Positions 1-10,900 of a DNA stretch of 64,000 nucleotides are shown here, piece by piece (the first letter of the stretch is position 1; the number at the start of each line of letters is the position of its first letter). Position numbers and translations under genes: made by a program. The notes below the pieces were generated by a model, which made no database searches, was not told the DNA's origin, and saw only the letters and a list, made by a program, of their open reading frames with translations. The DNA is from Branchiostoma floridae. Taxonomy: Eukaryota > Chordata > Leptocardii > Amphioxiformes > Branchiostomatidae. The stretch is from NCBI RefSeq assembly GCF_000003815.2, contig NC_049992.1:5344481-5408480 (forward strand), in the 5' to 3' direction.

Positions 1-246
1 CATACATATCAATACTGATGGCAACATACCTGCAAGATGTAACAATTAAATCTAAAGAAAAACGAATCATAATGGTACTTTACATCAAATAATGCTTTTC
101 TTATTTTGAAAATACATGTAAGTATCAGTGACTATGCAAATTAAGTTGAAATGAGCACAAATTGATTTTTTGTCAAACATATGTATCAAATAGATATCTG
201 TTTCAATCCATCTTGATTTATCCAGTTTCAAAAGGCATGTACATAC

Positions 247-710
247 CAGCCATTGCTTTGGGTGATGAGATGGAGTGCTGTGACACTTCACACAGCACTC
301 CGGGCAATATGTTACAGTTGGGCCACACTCCTCGCAGCTTATGGGGGAACTTTCCTCTTTGCTGCAGATGGAACACAGTAGCTGGCTGGTGCCGCCATCT
401 GTGTGGCTGTTTCCAGGAGACGCTCTCTCAGCTCCTCCCACTTGGCCAGCTCTTTCTCTTTCTCTGCTCTATATCTATTTGCTGAGACCGATGCAGTTGT
501 AGGTTGGTCCAGCTAAACCGGATCAGCAGGTGGTGGCAAGTATGCTTCTGGCTGCTGAGATGGCCCAGTTCCAGGTACCTCAACAGAACTTGAACCAGGC
601 AGGTAGACGAAGCCATGCTCCTTAGAGCCATCCAGGCGGCATGAAGTTATCGGGAATCTAGGCGTCCTTGGCCTGGAGCAACTGATGCCCTCAAACTTTC
701 TCTTTCCCAT
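247..710 (-). pseudogene. Decayed 5' part of a KDZ-type transposase-like gene
   Basis: Read on the minus strand, an ATG at 710 opens a frame (MGKRKFEGISC...) that meets one in-frame TAG near 514. The same frame then continues with a charged stretch ending in KWEELRERLLE. A shift of frame is needed to reach a Cys-rich module (LCSICSK, then CEECGPTVTYCPECC and HSTPSHHP) that ends at an intact GTATGT splice donor (241-246). The W..LRERLLE helix followed by paired CxxC motifs resembles the N-terminal zinc-binding region of Kyakuja-Dileera-Zisupton transposases; a B-box-like finger is the alternative. One stop and one frameshift argue for a dead copy. No transposase core is visible, so family assignment is tentative. 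Confidence 0.4.
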
Positions 711-1900
711 ACCTGAAGGTTCAGAAGGTGAAAGAGGTCACTTTACATTTGAATACTGTCTAACATCCATTATAACACCCAACAACATCCTATAAAACAT
801 TAATGTAAAGTTGTGCAAGGATGTAAACAGGCCACATGCAATAAAATTATACTGTAGATGATCTTGTAGTGCTTAATTCATATTTCCTTTTTGCAACATG
901 AACAACCATCAATGTATGGGGCACTGTGATGCAAAACATTTTATCAGGTGTTCCTGTTCAAAGCTTTTATGATTTCTACTTGGCCATTATAGATTTCCCA
1001 CAATCATCACACTTTACAACTTGTAAACTCAGACATTAGTAGTTTGCTTTTCATACTCTTTTTTTGGCACATGTATCCATCTGGCTTTTGTCAGCTCCAA
1101 AAATATACAACTGGGTTACCTAAAACCTGTTATGGGGTTCCTTAAATTGTGTACGTTATTTAATCATCTGGCACTCATTTCCATGCAGGCTAATGTTGAA
1201 CGCTTTACTGCTATTAGCTAATTTTTGCCTTGAATATGTACACAATCACTTGTTCTTAATTTAATTGTCAAGATAGTTAAGCTGCTATATTTCTCCTAAG
1301 TATCTGATCATGGAATAGCTTAGAAATATAATAAACATATGCTCAGGAACATGTCATCTTTTATTTTTAAACTTGTAGACCTATGAAGCCTTCCAAAATT
1401 TTTTTGGGATTTTCATCACAAAAATGGTTGTTTGTGGCTACTTTGTACATGGTAACATGGAAATAATCCAATTTTCTTCCAGGGAAAGGAACAGGGCAAA
1501 ATGTCCCACCTAACATATACTTAGGTGAGGATACAGTCAGTAACTGTTAACGTTATTGCAGGGATAATATCACTGGCTGATGAACACAGTAGTAGTGAAC
1601 ATGACTACTATTCCAATACATTATACATCCACACATCAGATGCTCTTAAGATTTTGGTAGTTTTTAGGTCTTCTCTATTAGCCACTACAATTGGATTTCT
1701 TTAAGTTGTTATTTTGAGTCAAGGAGTGACAAAGCAGAAAGATTAGGCTGTTGTGTAAGCTAATGTATATAAGGCAGGCACAAAAATCAGGCCATACCAA
1801 GCTTAAAGCATGCTTAAAAATCAATTCTACACAAGATATTTGAAGTAGGCAATCCATATTGGTTGGAAGTATTGAATAAAGGTGTAAAAAAAAAATTGTG
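711..1900. other. Intergenic, no gene seen
   Basis: AT-rich sequence without a convincing exon, tRNA or structured repeat. The last part may contain the 5' end of the retrotransposon, whose boundary I could not place. Confidence 0.4.
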
Positions 1901-1947
1901 GGTCTTAGTGGCAAGTTTGCAGATGTTGACGCAGTGGAGCACCAAAT

Positions 1948-4900
1948 ATGGTGTTTTGTGCACCCTTTTTGACAGATTGTAGTCCATTCCCGTTAACTCC
2001 CCTGCTGGACAACACATGTGCCAATCACCCCCTGAAGTTAACATTAGTCTCTATCTTTATTAACTCTAATGGTAAACTAGCACCCCACTGCAGACCTAAA
2101 TTCACTCTGTTCAGCCTCACCCTGATAATCCTTCTGGCTGGAGATGTGGAGTTAAATCCGGGACCTAGGGCACCGAAGTACCCCTGCGGCGTATGCCATC
2201 GAGCCGTCAGGTGGGAAAAGGTGGACGGCCGGCATGCCATCTGTTGCGACTCATGTGATGTCTGGTACCATACTGACTGCATGGGTATGTCAACACCGGT
2301 CAATAATACCATCAACAACCCTAACGTGTCCTGGATTTGCTGCTCCTGCGGCCTACCTAACTTCAGCTCCAGCCTCTTCAACACTACAGTATTCGAAACT
2401 TCTAATTGTTTCTCTTCTTTTAACACCAGCACCTGTTCTAGTCCAGCAAGATCTATCGGCTCGCCTATCGCTACGTCTTCGCCTATCGGATATGGTATTA
2501 CTCCACCGCCTCGCGACCGCACACATACCAAACCAGTCAGGACCTGTGTGATCAACTTTCAATCTATCCGCAATAAGGTACCTGAACTGCATGCATTTTG
2601 CGAAGCTGTGCAACCAGACATTGTTGTTGGCACTGAGACGTGGCTGGACTCGTCAGTGGGCAGCAGCGAAATCTTTCCGGACACGTACAATGTGTTCAGG
2701 AGAGACAGAGCTGGCCGGGGAGGGGGTGTGCTTGTTGCTGTAAAGAACAACATCATAGCAACCCACCACCCAGACCCGGACTGTCCCTGCGAGTTGACCT
2801 GGGTCCGGGTCCATCTGGCTAACAGTAAGTCCATCTACATAGGGGCCTACTATCGCCCCCCCTCAGCTGGTCATGATGATTTTGTAGCACTAGAAAGATC
2901 AGTGCTGCAAAAGCGGGCTAATAACAACAATGCCCACATCTGGCTAGCAGGTGACTTCAACCTGCTTGATGCGACCTGGAACCCTGAAGCTAATACCACC
3001 GCTTCCAATCCATCCACTCTCACTAGCAATTACATCAGCCTTGCCAATGACTGTGGTCTGGAACAAATGGTCTGTGAACCAACTCGTACTGTGGGGCAAA
3101 CTTCGAACACCCTGGATCTGTTTCTCACCACAAATTCCACCTTAGTGGAGAGAGTCAAAATCTTACCAGGTCTCAGCGATCATGACATCCCGCTGATTGA
3201 TGTTCAAGTAAAGCCCCAAACATCAAACTCAAAAGATCGGCTCATATACCTGTGGAGGAAAGCTAACATCGATGCACTCCAGCAGGATATGGCAACATAC
3301 AGTCGAGAGTTTGCAGACCAGGCCCAGCACAACACTGCCTCAGAAAACTGGGAGCTGTTTAAGGCAGCCGTTAGTGGTGCTGCCAATAAGCATGTCCCCA
3401 GGAAAAAAGTGAGGCCACAATCCAACAAACCTTGGATAACTCCCCAGATTCGCAAAGCTATGCGTAAGCGGTCTGAACTTTTTTCCAAGGCTAGGAGATC
3501 CAACTCCAATGAAGCCTGGGCAAAGTTCAAGAGGTGTAGGAAGGGCGTTAAGCAGAGAGTTAGGAAGGCCCATAGGGATTATGTCTCCAATTACCTGGAG
3601 TCTAACATCGAGGATAATCCCAAGGCCTTTTGGAGCTATGTCAAATCCATCAGACAAGACTCTACTGGTGCGTCCGCCCTAAGACATCAGGGGATGCTAA
3701 CATCTGACCCCAAAGAAAAGGCTGATGCACTGGGGGCCCAGTTTGAGTCAGTGTTTACCAGGGAGGATAAGACCACCGTTCCTACCCTTGGCGAACCCAA
3801 AGCTCCAACTATCCCCTCCCTTAACATCACAGTGGAGGGGGTAGCCAAACAGCTCTCCTGTCTTAACCCCAGCAAGGCCACAGGACCAGACGGATTACCA
3901 CCTCGCCTCCTGAAGACCGTAGCCGAACAAATTGCGCCAATATTACAGGTCATATTCTCCCAGCCAATATCCACGGGAGATGTTCCTGAAGATTGGAGAA
4001 CAGCTAACATCGCTCCAATCTTCAAAAAGGGGGACAGAACCTTGCCATCAAACTATAGGCCGGTGTCTCTGACATCGGTCTGTGGTAAAGTGCTCGAACA
4101 CATCGTGCACAGCCACATGATGAAACATCTAGACGCTCATGGCATTCTGTCCCCTGCGCAACACGGCTTCAGGAAGGGTCTGTCCTGCGAGAGCCAGCTG
4201 GTGCTTACCCTCCAAGACCTGGCCAAGAACATGGACCAGAACAAACAGGTCGATGCCGCGGTGCTTGACTTTAGCAAAGCATTCGATACCGTGCCACACG
4301 AACGTCTGCTGAGCAAGCTCGAGCACTATGGTATTTCTGGCCTCCTTCAGTCTTGGCTTAGGGCCTTCCTTACGGAGAGAACCCAGAGGGTTGTCTTTGA
4401 CGGTGGAACATCTAAAGCTGTCAAGGTCACCTCTGGAGTTCCGCAGGGTACTGTGTTAGGCCCTCTGCTATTCCTGCTCTACATTAATGACCTACCCGAT
4501 TCCGTAGACTCACATGTTCGACTGTTTGCTGACGATTGCTTGATTTATCGAACTATCAGCAAGCCTTCTGACGCACAAGGGCTGCAGTCTGACCTCGATG
4601 CGCTAACAGAATGGCAAAATCGTTGGCTCATGTCGTTCAACCCCTCTAAATGTCACATCCTCCATATCACCCGTAAAAAGCACCCCATCATAACTCAGTA
4701 CTCCCTCTGTGGAGAAGCCCTTACCGGTGTTAAGTCCCACCCCTATCTTGGAGTACAACTGTCCGACGATTTGCGGTGGGACACCCATATCAACCACGCC
4801 ACTAGCAAAGCTGGTAAGGTCCTAGGAGTCATTCGGCGCAACTTGACCCATTGTCCATCTAGGGTCAAGGCCACTTGTTACAAAGCGCTGGTACGGCCTC

Positions 4901-5064
4901 ACTTGGAATATAGTGCCATCGTCTGGGACCCGTACACCAACAAAGGGATACAGGCGGTGGAGGCCGTCCAGCGCAGGGCAGCCCGAGTGACCCTAAATGA
5001 CTACCGGCAGACTAGCAGCGTGACACAAATGCTTTCAGACCTGCAGTGGCGCCCTCTCTCCTAA
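1948..5064 (+). CDS. Retrotransposon polyprotein: 2A peptide, PHD finger, APE endonuclease, reverse transcriptase
   Basis: The open frame encodes 1038 residues. In order: an N-terminal segment with a 2A-like motif GDVELNPGP at 65-73; a PHD-type finger from Cys80 with paired Cys and a WYHTDC core; an APE-type endonuclease from about residue 200, with ETWLD, GDFN at 335-338 and SDHD at 410-413; and a reverse transcriptase with YRPVSLTS, LDFSKAFDTV, SGVPQGTVLGP and the catalytic FADD at 860-863. The frame stops at TAA (5062-5064) inside the usual LINE C-terminus. The same frame then runs on with family-like sequence (FFPRTIPEWNALP) to a second TAA at 5329-5331, giving 1127 codons. One nonsense change therefore separates this copy from an intact one. 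The protein would nick target DNA and copy its own RNA. Confidence 0.9.
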   Translation: MVFCAPFLTDCSPFPLTPLLDNTCANHPLKLTLVSIFINSNGKLAPHCRPKFTLFSLTLIILLAGDVELNPGPRAPKYPCGVCHRAVRWEKVDGRHAICCDSCDVWYHTDCMGMSTPVNNTINNPNVSWICCSCGLPNFSSSLFNTTVFETSNCFSSFNTSTCSSPARSIGSPIATSSPIGYGITPPPRDRTHTKPVRTCVINFQSIRNKVPELHAFCEAVQPDIVVGTETWLDSSVGSSEIFPDTYNVFRRDRAGRGGGVLVAVKNNIIATHHPDPDCPCELTWVRVHLANSKSIYIGAYYRPPSAGHDDFVALERSVLQKRANNNNAHIWLAGDFNLLDATWNPEANTTASNPSTLTSNYISLANDCGLEQMVCEPTRTVGQTSNTLDLFLTTNSTLVERVKILPGLSDHDIPLIDVQVKPQTSNSKDRLIYLWRKANIDALQQDMATYSREFADQAQHNTASENWELFKAAVSGAANKHVPRKKVRPQSNKPWITPQIRKAMRKRSELFSKARRSNSNEAWAKFKRCRKGVKQRVRKAHRDYVSNYLESNIEDNPKAFWSYVKSIRQDSTGASALRHQGMLTSDPKEKADALGAQFESVFTREDKTTVPTLGEPKAPTIPSLNITVEGVAKQLSCLNPSKATGPDGLPPRLLKTVAEQIAPILQVIFSQPISTGDVPEDWRTANIAPIFKKGDRTLPSNYRPVSLTSVCGKVLEHIVHSHMMKHLDAHGILSPAQHGFRKGLSCESQLVLTLQDLAKNMDQNKQVDAAVLDFSKAFDTVPHERLLSKLEHYGISGLLQSWLRAFLTERTQRVVFDGGTSKAVKVTSGVPQGTVLGPLLFLLYINDLPDSVDSHVRLFADDCLIYRTISKPSDAQGLQSDLDALTEWQNRWLMSFNPSKCHILHITRKKHPIITQYSLCGEALTGVKSHPYLGVQLSDDLRWDTHINHATSKAGKVLGVIRRNLTHCPSRVKATCYKALVRPHLEYSAIVWDPYTNKGIQAVEAVQRRAARVTLNDYRQTSSVTQMLSDLQWRPLS
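2140..2166 (+). other. 2A-like ribosome-skipping motif
   Basis: Nine codons spell GDVELNPGP, matching the 2A consensus D(V/I)ExNPGP, after a hydrophobic run (LTLIILLA). In 2A peptides the ribosome skips the bond between the last Gly and Pro, here residues 72 and 73. That would release a 72-residue N-terminal peptide from the PHD-endonuclease-RT protein. 2A-like sequences in APE-type LINEs of sea urchin and amphioxus are known from the literature; activity here is inferred. Confidence 0.8.
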
Positions 5065-5331
5065 AGGAGGAGGAACGCCCGCCTCACCTTTTTCTATAAA
5101 GTAGTCAACAATAATATTAACATAGACGCCAGCAATATTCTGAAGCCTGCCCAAGGGCGCACCCGGGGTAGTCACGACTTCAAATATCAACACATATTTG
5201 CACGCACCGATATCTACAAACATTCTTTTTTCCCACGCACAATTCCCGAGTGGAATGCCCTGCCTGGCACGGTTGTAAGCGCTCCCAACGTTGAGCACTT
5301 CCGTGCCAGGCAGGCGGCCTGCCCGCCCTAA

Positions 5332-7962
5332 CCCGGGAGCCTCAGCTCCCCCCCCCCCTACTTTTGCCCCTCGCGGGGTCATTTGGGGGTATCCTATGCA
5401 GATGCAGATTAGCCGAGAGGCTCGGTGGGCGTCACTCCACCGTCATGCCCAGGGCCGTGCATGGCGAGTATCAAACTCAGGAGCTAGTGATTCTGATTCA
5501 AACTGCGGCTCCGAGTCTCCTTACAAACATGTGTAACAACAGATGTAAATTCTCAGAAATTTGACAAAGGAATTCACACGTACCAACGGATCTATGCGTC
5601 ATAGAGGAGTTTGCAATTTTCGGGTATATGATAATAGCTACACCTCATCAAACCACCTTGTTTGCTTCGCTCACTCTGTGGTTTTATTTGGTGGTTATAG
5701 CAAAGGCCAAGGCGTTACTATGACACCATATACACCTTGGGCTGGGTTATTAGTCCTTAATTATAGAATGGTACAGACATTTATTCTCATACAATACACA
5801 TTCACCAAACTTAAGAAAGAAACAAACTTAATATTCTTCTTAATCTTTCTTTCAATCTTCAGAACAATGCCTGGTATTACATAAAACCTCCTTGTTCAGA
5901 AGAAGAGACTAACAAACAAACAGTTGTATGTCAGTAATACATTGTTACTTGAACCATAGCATGCAGGTTATAAAATGAACCTCTATATATATAATAGTCT
6001 GGGGGCTAGAGGATGCATATGAGTATAATCAAGCACCATGAAGCTGGTGTCTAGCACAATAATACAAGGACAACAACAAACAAAAATTAAAAGCTACATA
6101 ATCACCATCACGTTGGTATGTGTTTAAACAAGTTGTTTCTATGCTATAGTCAAGATACACCAGACCTGTTGACATAGGACTGTGAGTCCTTGAGAATAAA
6201 TTTTCCATACCGTATCCAACTTTTAAAAAAAATCAGGGAAGTGGAGATGTTATTTGCATAATGATCATTTTGCAATTCTGTTTTTGAAACGCTTTGTGAG
6301 ACCGGTCAAGGTAACTTTACACCCGACAGTGTGCAATTAGCACATATAACGTTTACTTTGGAATGTAATCTAATAGAGAGGGAGATGAAACCTGAGGCCA
6401 ATTAAGTTATCACCCAATTCTAGCCTGTCAGGCCACACCTGGGCTTATTTCAATGTCATTTTAACTGTCTCATACACACACCGTGTGAATTGTATAACGT
6501 CCTTGTATAAACCAAGGTGATACTGTAACTTACGTTAAACGTTAACATTAAGGGTGAACGTTATATCATGCGCCGCACTTGGCGGTTTGTTGGTGGCAGA
6601 AAACACACGATAGACAAATATGCCATCTCCCCGTGTAGATTACGGGTAAATCATAACAAATGTTAGATATTAAAGACGAACCTTTGTCAGCGAGTACAAA
6701 AATGGCCGACGCACCAGCTAGGAGGTACTGCCGGAGCTGGGATGACCCCGTCCCATACCGGCACGCACCGCGCGAGACTTCTTCAGACTTACGTTGACTT
6801 CGATATTATCGTTAAGAACTTCCCGTTGACGGTCGAAAGGCTCGTTCTTATGCGATACTATCGGCTTAGAATGACTCCCACTTAACGATACTATCGGCTA
6901 AGTATACCAGAAAGAGCTTGCTGCAGTTGGAGAAAATTTGATATACTTAAGGAACGAAACACACTTTATACCGAGCTGGGAAGGGCTAGTATACACCCAG
7001 CATATAAAATGGTATACATACACCCAGGGATTTCACATAAATGTGATTAGTCTGAGAAGAAGGTCTGTATTTTATTATGAATATAGTCAATATTGCCATA
7101 GTGTTTTGCAACCTTCCCAGAACAAAGCATCCGAAGTGCGGAATACCTCCTTTGAATTTTCTAACATTTCTAATTACGCCACACATCAGAGACTAATTTC
7201 GGCTTGGAAAATTGTGATCACAAAAATCAAGCATTTTGCTTCTGAAACATAAAAGCTTAAAACATCCCTAGTGATTTATTACGAAATACTCTTGGGTGGT
7301 TTGAGTACAATTTTTTCTTTACTTTTTGAACCAATCTAAATGCACCCTTATACTAGCTAAAACGGATTATAGTACAGTATATTATAGAAGATGTGTTTCA
7401 CCAGACCTTATATTACGTGAGGTAAATTGTGGAATCATTCTTTTTTTGGTGCAAAGACGAATTGAAGACTCAGTATGTACATTTAAAGATCGTTCATGTC
7501 ACTAACATACATCAGTTTCTGATGACAAACAAACACCATGTGTATAATCTAATAAGCATTGTACGTTTTACATCATATTCACCCTTCTGATGTTAATGAA
7601 CATCCAATTTTACGAACCATCCTTCCAAATCTTGATTCCTGTCGCCAGGCAATAAGGCCCATGTTAACATAGTAAATATGGCAGTCAGTTAGGACTTTGG
7701 TATACCGAAAAAAGTTTGCTCGTACAATCAAAGCGATCATGTTTACTTTTCTGCTTCTCAAAAAACAACTTTTCCGATTTACCTCGCGCGGTGTCAGATA
7801 CCGAGCCGGCTGTGATGTTCACTATGACGTTGCGGGCGGAAATTAACTGTTTTTGATTCATACGAAATCAGGATATTAGATATCTAATTTAAGAGAAAAA
7901 AGGGAACCACTGTACGTATTATTATCCTGTCATGGGACGTGTTTTTTCTAACAAAGTGACAA
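5332..7962. other. Region between LINE and left lectin gene
   Basis: The LINE tail lies at the start. At 5648-5697 a short repeat in inverse orientation matches one near 38368-38403. A GC-rich patch near 6700-6780 starts with a small ATG frame (MADAPARRYC..., 31 codons) in a good start context and could be a first exon, but none of its GT sites is a strong donor in the phase needed for the next exon. No exon like the cytoplasmic exons of the right paralog was found. Confidence 0.4.
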
Positions 7963-10900
7963 ATGGAGAAACATATGAATCTTTGTTTGCACACAGATGA
8001 CCCTGAAGACGCCGGGCGACGTGCAACATCTCGTTCTTGTCTAGTCCGTGCTATCCTCATTGCTGTAATGATAACGGCCTTGTTTGGTGTTGGAGCTTGT
8101 TTGGCTGCGAACTTCATTGTCATACCGGACAACAAAGCAGACGTCTACCCGGTCAGTCAGGTAGAGAGAGAGGGGGGGGGGGGGGGGAGGGAGAGAGAGG
8201 GGGGAGAGGGAGAGAGAGGAGAGAGAGAGAGAGAGACAGGGGGTGGGATATAGCTGGAAAGACAATTCGAATATTTTTATTTATTCTAATACCTTTCCTA
8301 GCATTAATATGAGGGCGCTACCACTAATCAGATGATGTAACTTTATTTTCAATACTCCATTCAGCTTTACTTCATCACGTTTGTGTAACGTACAACACTG
8401 TTGAAGGGGATTTTAAGCCTGGTTGTCTTTTGTGTAAAGACTACAGCATACGCAACGTCGTCTGCAGCCGAGTCGTTTCCAGTCACGGACATCTCTCGAC
8501 CATCAGAGATGACAACTGTGCTGTGGGATGTCACCCCTGTGCTGTCAGGGGTCAAGGACATGCTGCCACATGTAACGACGCCGAAGCCAGATGTGACAGC
8601 TTTACCGCCAGCTTTGACAACTGTGCATGTGCAGTCTGCTGTCACATCTAGGCTGTCATGTGTCACAACAGTGTCATGGCAGTTTACAACTGCGCAGCCA
8701 GATGTGACAACTGTGAAGCCAGATGTGGCAACTGTGCAGCTAGATGTGACAACTTCACTGCCACATATGACAGCTGTGCAACCAGGTGTGGCAACTTCAC
8801 TGCCAGATGTGACAACTACACTGACACATGTGACAGCTGTGCAACCAGATGTCACAACTACACTGCCACATGTGACAACTCTGCAGCCAGATGCGCATGT
8901 GACAACCTCACTGCCTGAGATGACAACCGAACATGTAAAGGTGACTACTGTGTTCTATTTTGTATTGATTTTACCAAAATAATTCCCTTTAAATGACAAT
9001 GAAATTTATTGCATTAAAGGACATTTTCACCATCATGAAACTTTGACTTACTTTTTGGCGACGCCTCAGGGGCGGAGCCATTCTTATAGTACTGCGATTG
9101 AGTTGCCAGGAATACTAAATATTCCACGCACGCATTCCCTAGGGAATTCGTTTTTGGTAACATCTTGCGGGACCGGCGTTTGCATCTAACATTGGGAACT
9201 GTAATTTGAGTCTTTGGGCATAGCATAGGGCGTAGTTAATATACACAGTTGCAGCTTTTTGAAGATAGTTCAAACGAGTTTTTCTACATTGGCTACATGA
9301 TGCTGGCCTTTCTTTTGCATAGTCTTACTGTGTGATAGATGTGTTGTTTTGTTGTTCATTCGTGTGTTTTGTATCATGCGCATTTGTGTGACCTTTGCTT
9401 CATTTTATTGTATTAGTTTCTTTTCTTTTAGAACTATTTTGTGCTTTTTGTTTGTTTTCCTTTGGTGATATCGGCGCACGCCCCAATTCTTCCGTGACCG
9501 CGTTAGCCAGTGAATTTCTTCTGTAGCCTGAGCCGGGGGGAAGTTCACCTGTGGGTACAAAGAGACAAAATGACATACATGTAACAATGCCATTAACAGA
9601 TCCCATGTAACACATGTTCTTTGTAGCTATACCCATCCTCTGTATAAACAGAGTCATATTTCAGAGTACATTTACAAAATACAAAGGACCTCAATGTAAA
9701 AGGAAAAGTTCATAGAATGTTGTCAATTCATCAAGAAAAACGTTTTCAATGATACAAATGCTTTTCATCAGATTAACAGTTAACGACAAATACACTATTA
9801 TTTGTCTCCAGGTGCTCATATTTTGCACTATAAGACATTATCTTTCACATTGTCCCTGGCTGTGGGTCCTTTCTCTGTAACGAGTTCTTAGTCTACCTCA
9901 CCTTTATGCTCTGAGCAGTGAATTCTTTCTGAAGTCTGCGGGTGGCCATGCTACCTGTGCGAACAGAGATAGAATAGCCATAAATACATTGAAGCCATTT
10001 CTTGCCGTTTACCGAGAAACATATTGCTTTGCCTTTTATGAAAAACAACCGGTCGTTACTGGAATATCGATTCCGGTCTTGTCAAAAAGGAGAGAATATT
10101 ATATGAAGATAAGGCCAAAAAATCCGACGGAACATAACGCCAAGTAGCTAAAACTTCATGTAAACATAAATTACGTGCGTAGCTAAGTGGGCGTATGATA
10201 AGTACAGGTAGACCAGGGGTGTGTGTAAAACAAAAACTGTCCTAGGCCACTGTCCAAGGACAAATGGCGTACGTCGTTCAAAGTGCCTCGTGTAAATAGG
10301 GCCTATGTGACAGTAACCAGTAACAGCCAGCACAACGTACTTTCAAACAAATAAACACGTCATACAAGGATGTACAAGCATAAACGAACAAAGAAAAAAT
10401 CACTTTGAGAAACTGGCAACAAATCAAATCACAACAAGATCGGTACTAAGAAAAAAGAGGGAACAACAAATCATTATCATCACATAACGCATCAAACAAA
10501 AAAATAAATCCTCAAACTCTCATTTGATAAAATAACCAGAGCCTACAACTTACAAGATCAATGCCAACAACATGCCGACTACATTCTGATACGTGTACTG
10601 CAACTCTATAACACTTATCGCTATCTGTAACTTAAGATGAACCTTCACAATTGATACAGAAACTTAGTTGTATGCCCATACGTTATTATTTCCTTGAATG
10701 GTACATGTACCTGGTCGGAACGCGAAAACCCGTTTTTTAATGTAATAATAAAAAAAACAACCACCACCGCATTACCTCCCCACCAATGTGTTGTCGGTGG
10801 TCATATGGTGTTAGAGGCCCACCAGTCCATGACCCACGTGCACGTTCAGGGAGAGAAAGCAATAGTACCACAATTTGCATGCACGATAATTGTACTACAT

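Larger units (their letters stand above)
1948..5331 (+). mobile_element. CR1/L2-like non-LTR retrotransposon, near full length
   Basis: Coding part of a LINE inserted in the plus orientation. A 5' untranslated part may start shortly before 1948, and a GC-rich 3' tail with a C-run (5349-5358) extends to perhaps 5560. No poly(A) tail or clear target-site duplication was found, so only the coding limits are given. The PHD finger, APE-type endonuclease and reverse transcriptase in one frame fit the CR1/L2/Crack group; the exact clade needs a tree. Confidence 0.85.

Noticed and set aside
2025-2555. Minus-strand and alternative-frame ORFs within the LINE
   Set aside because: They overlap the well-supported retrotransposon frame and carry no domain.
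6703-6800. First exon of the left receptor starting at ATG 6703
   Set aside because: The donor sites inside it are weak or give the wrong phase for the exon at 7997, and it shares nothing with the right paralog's head.
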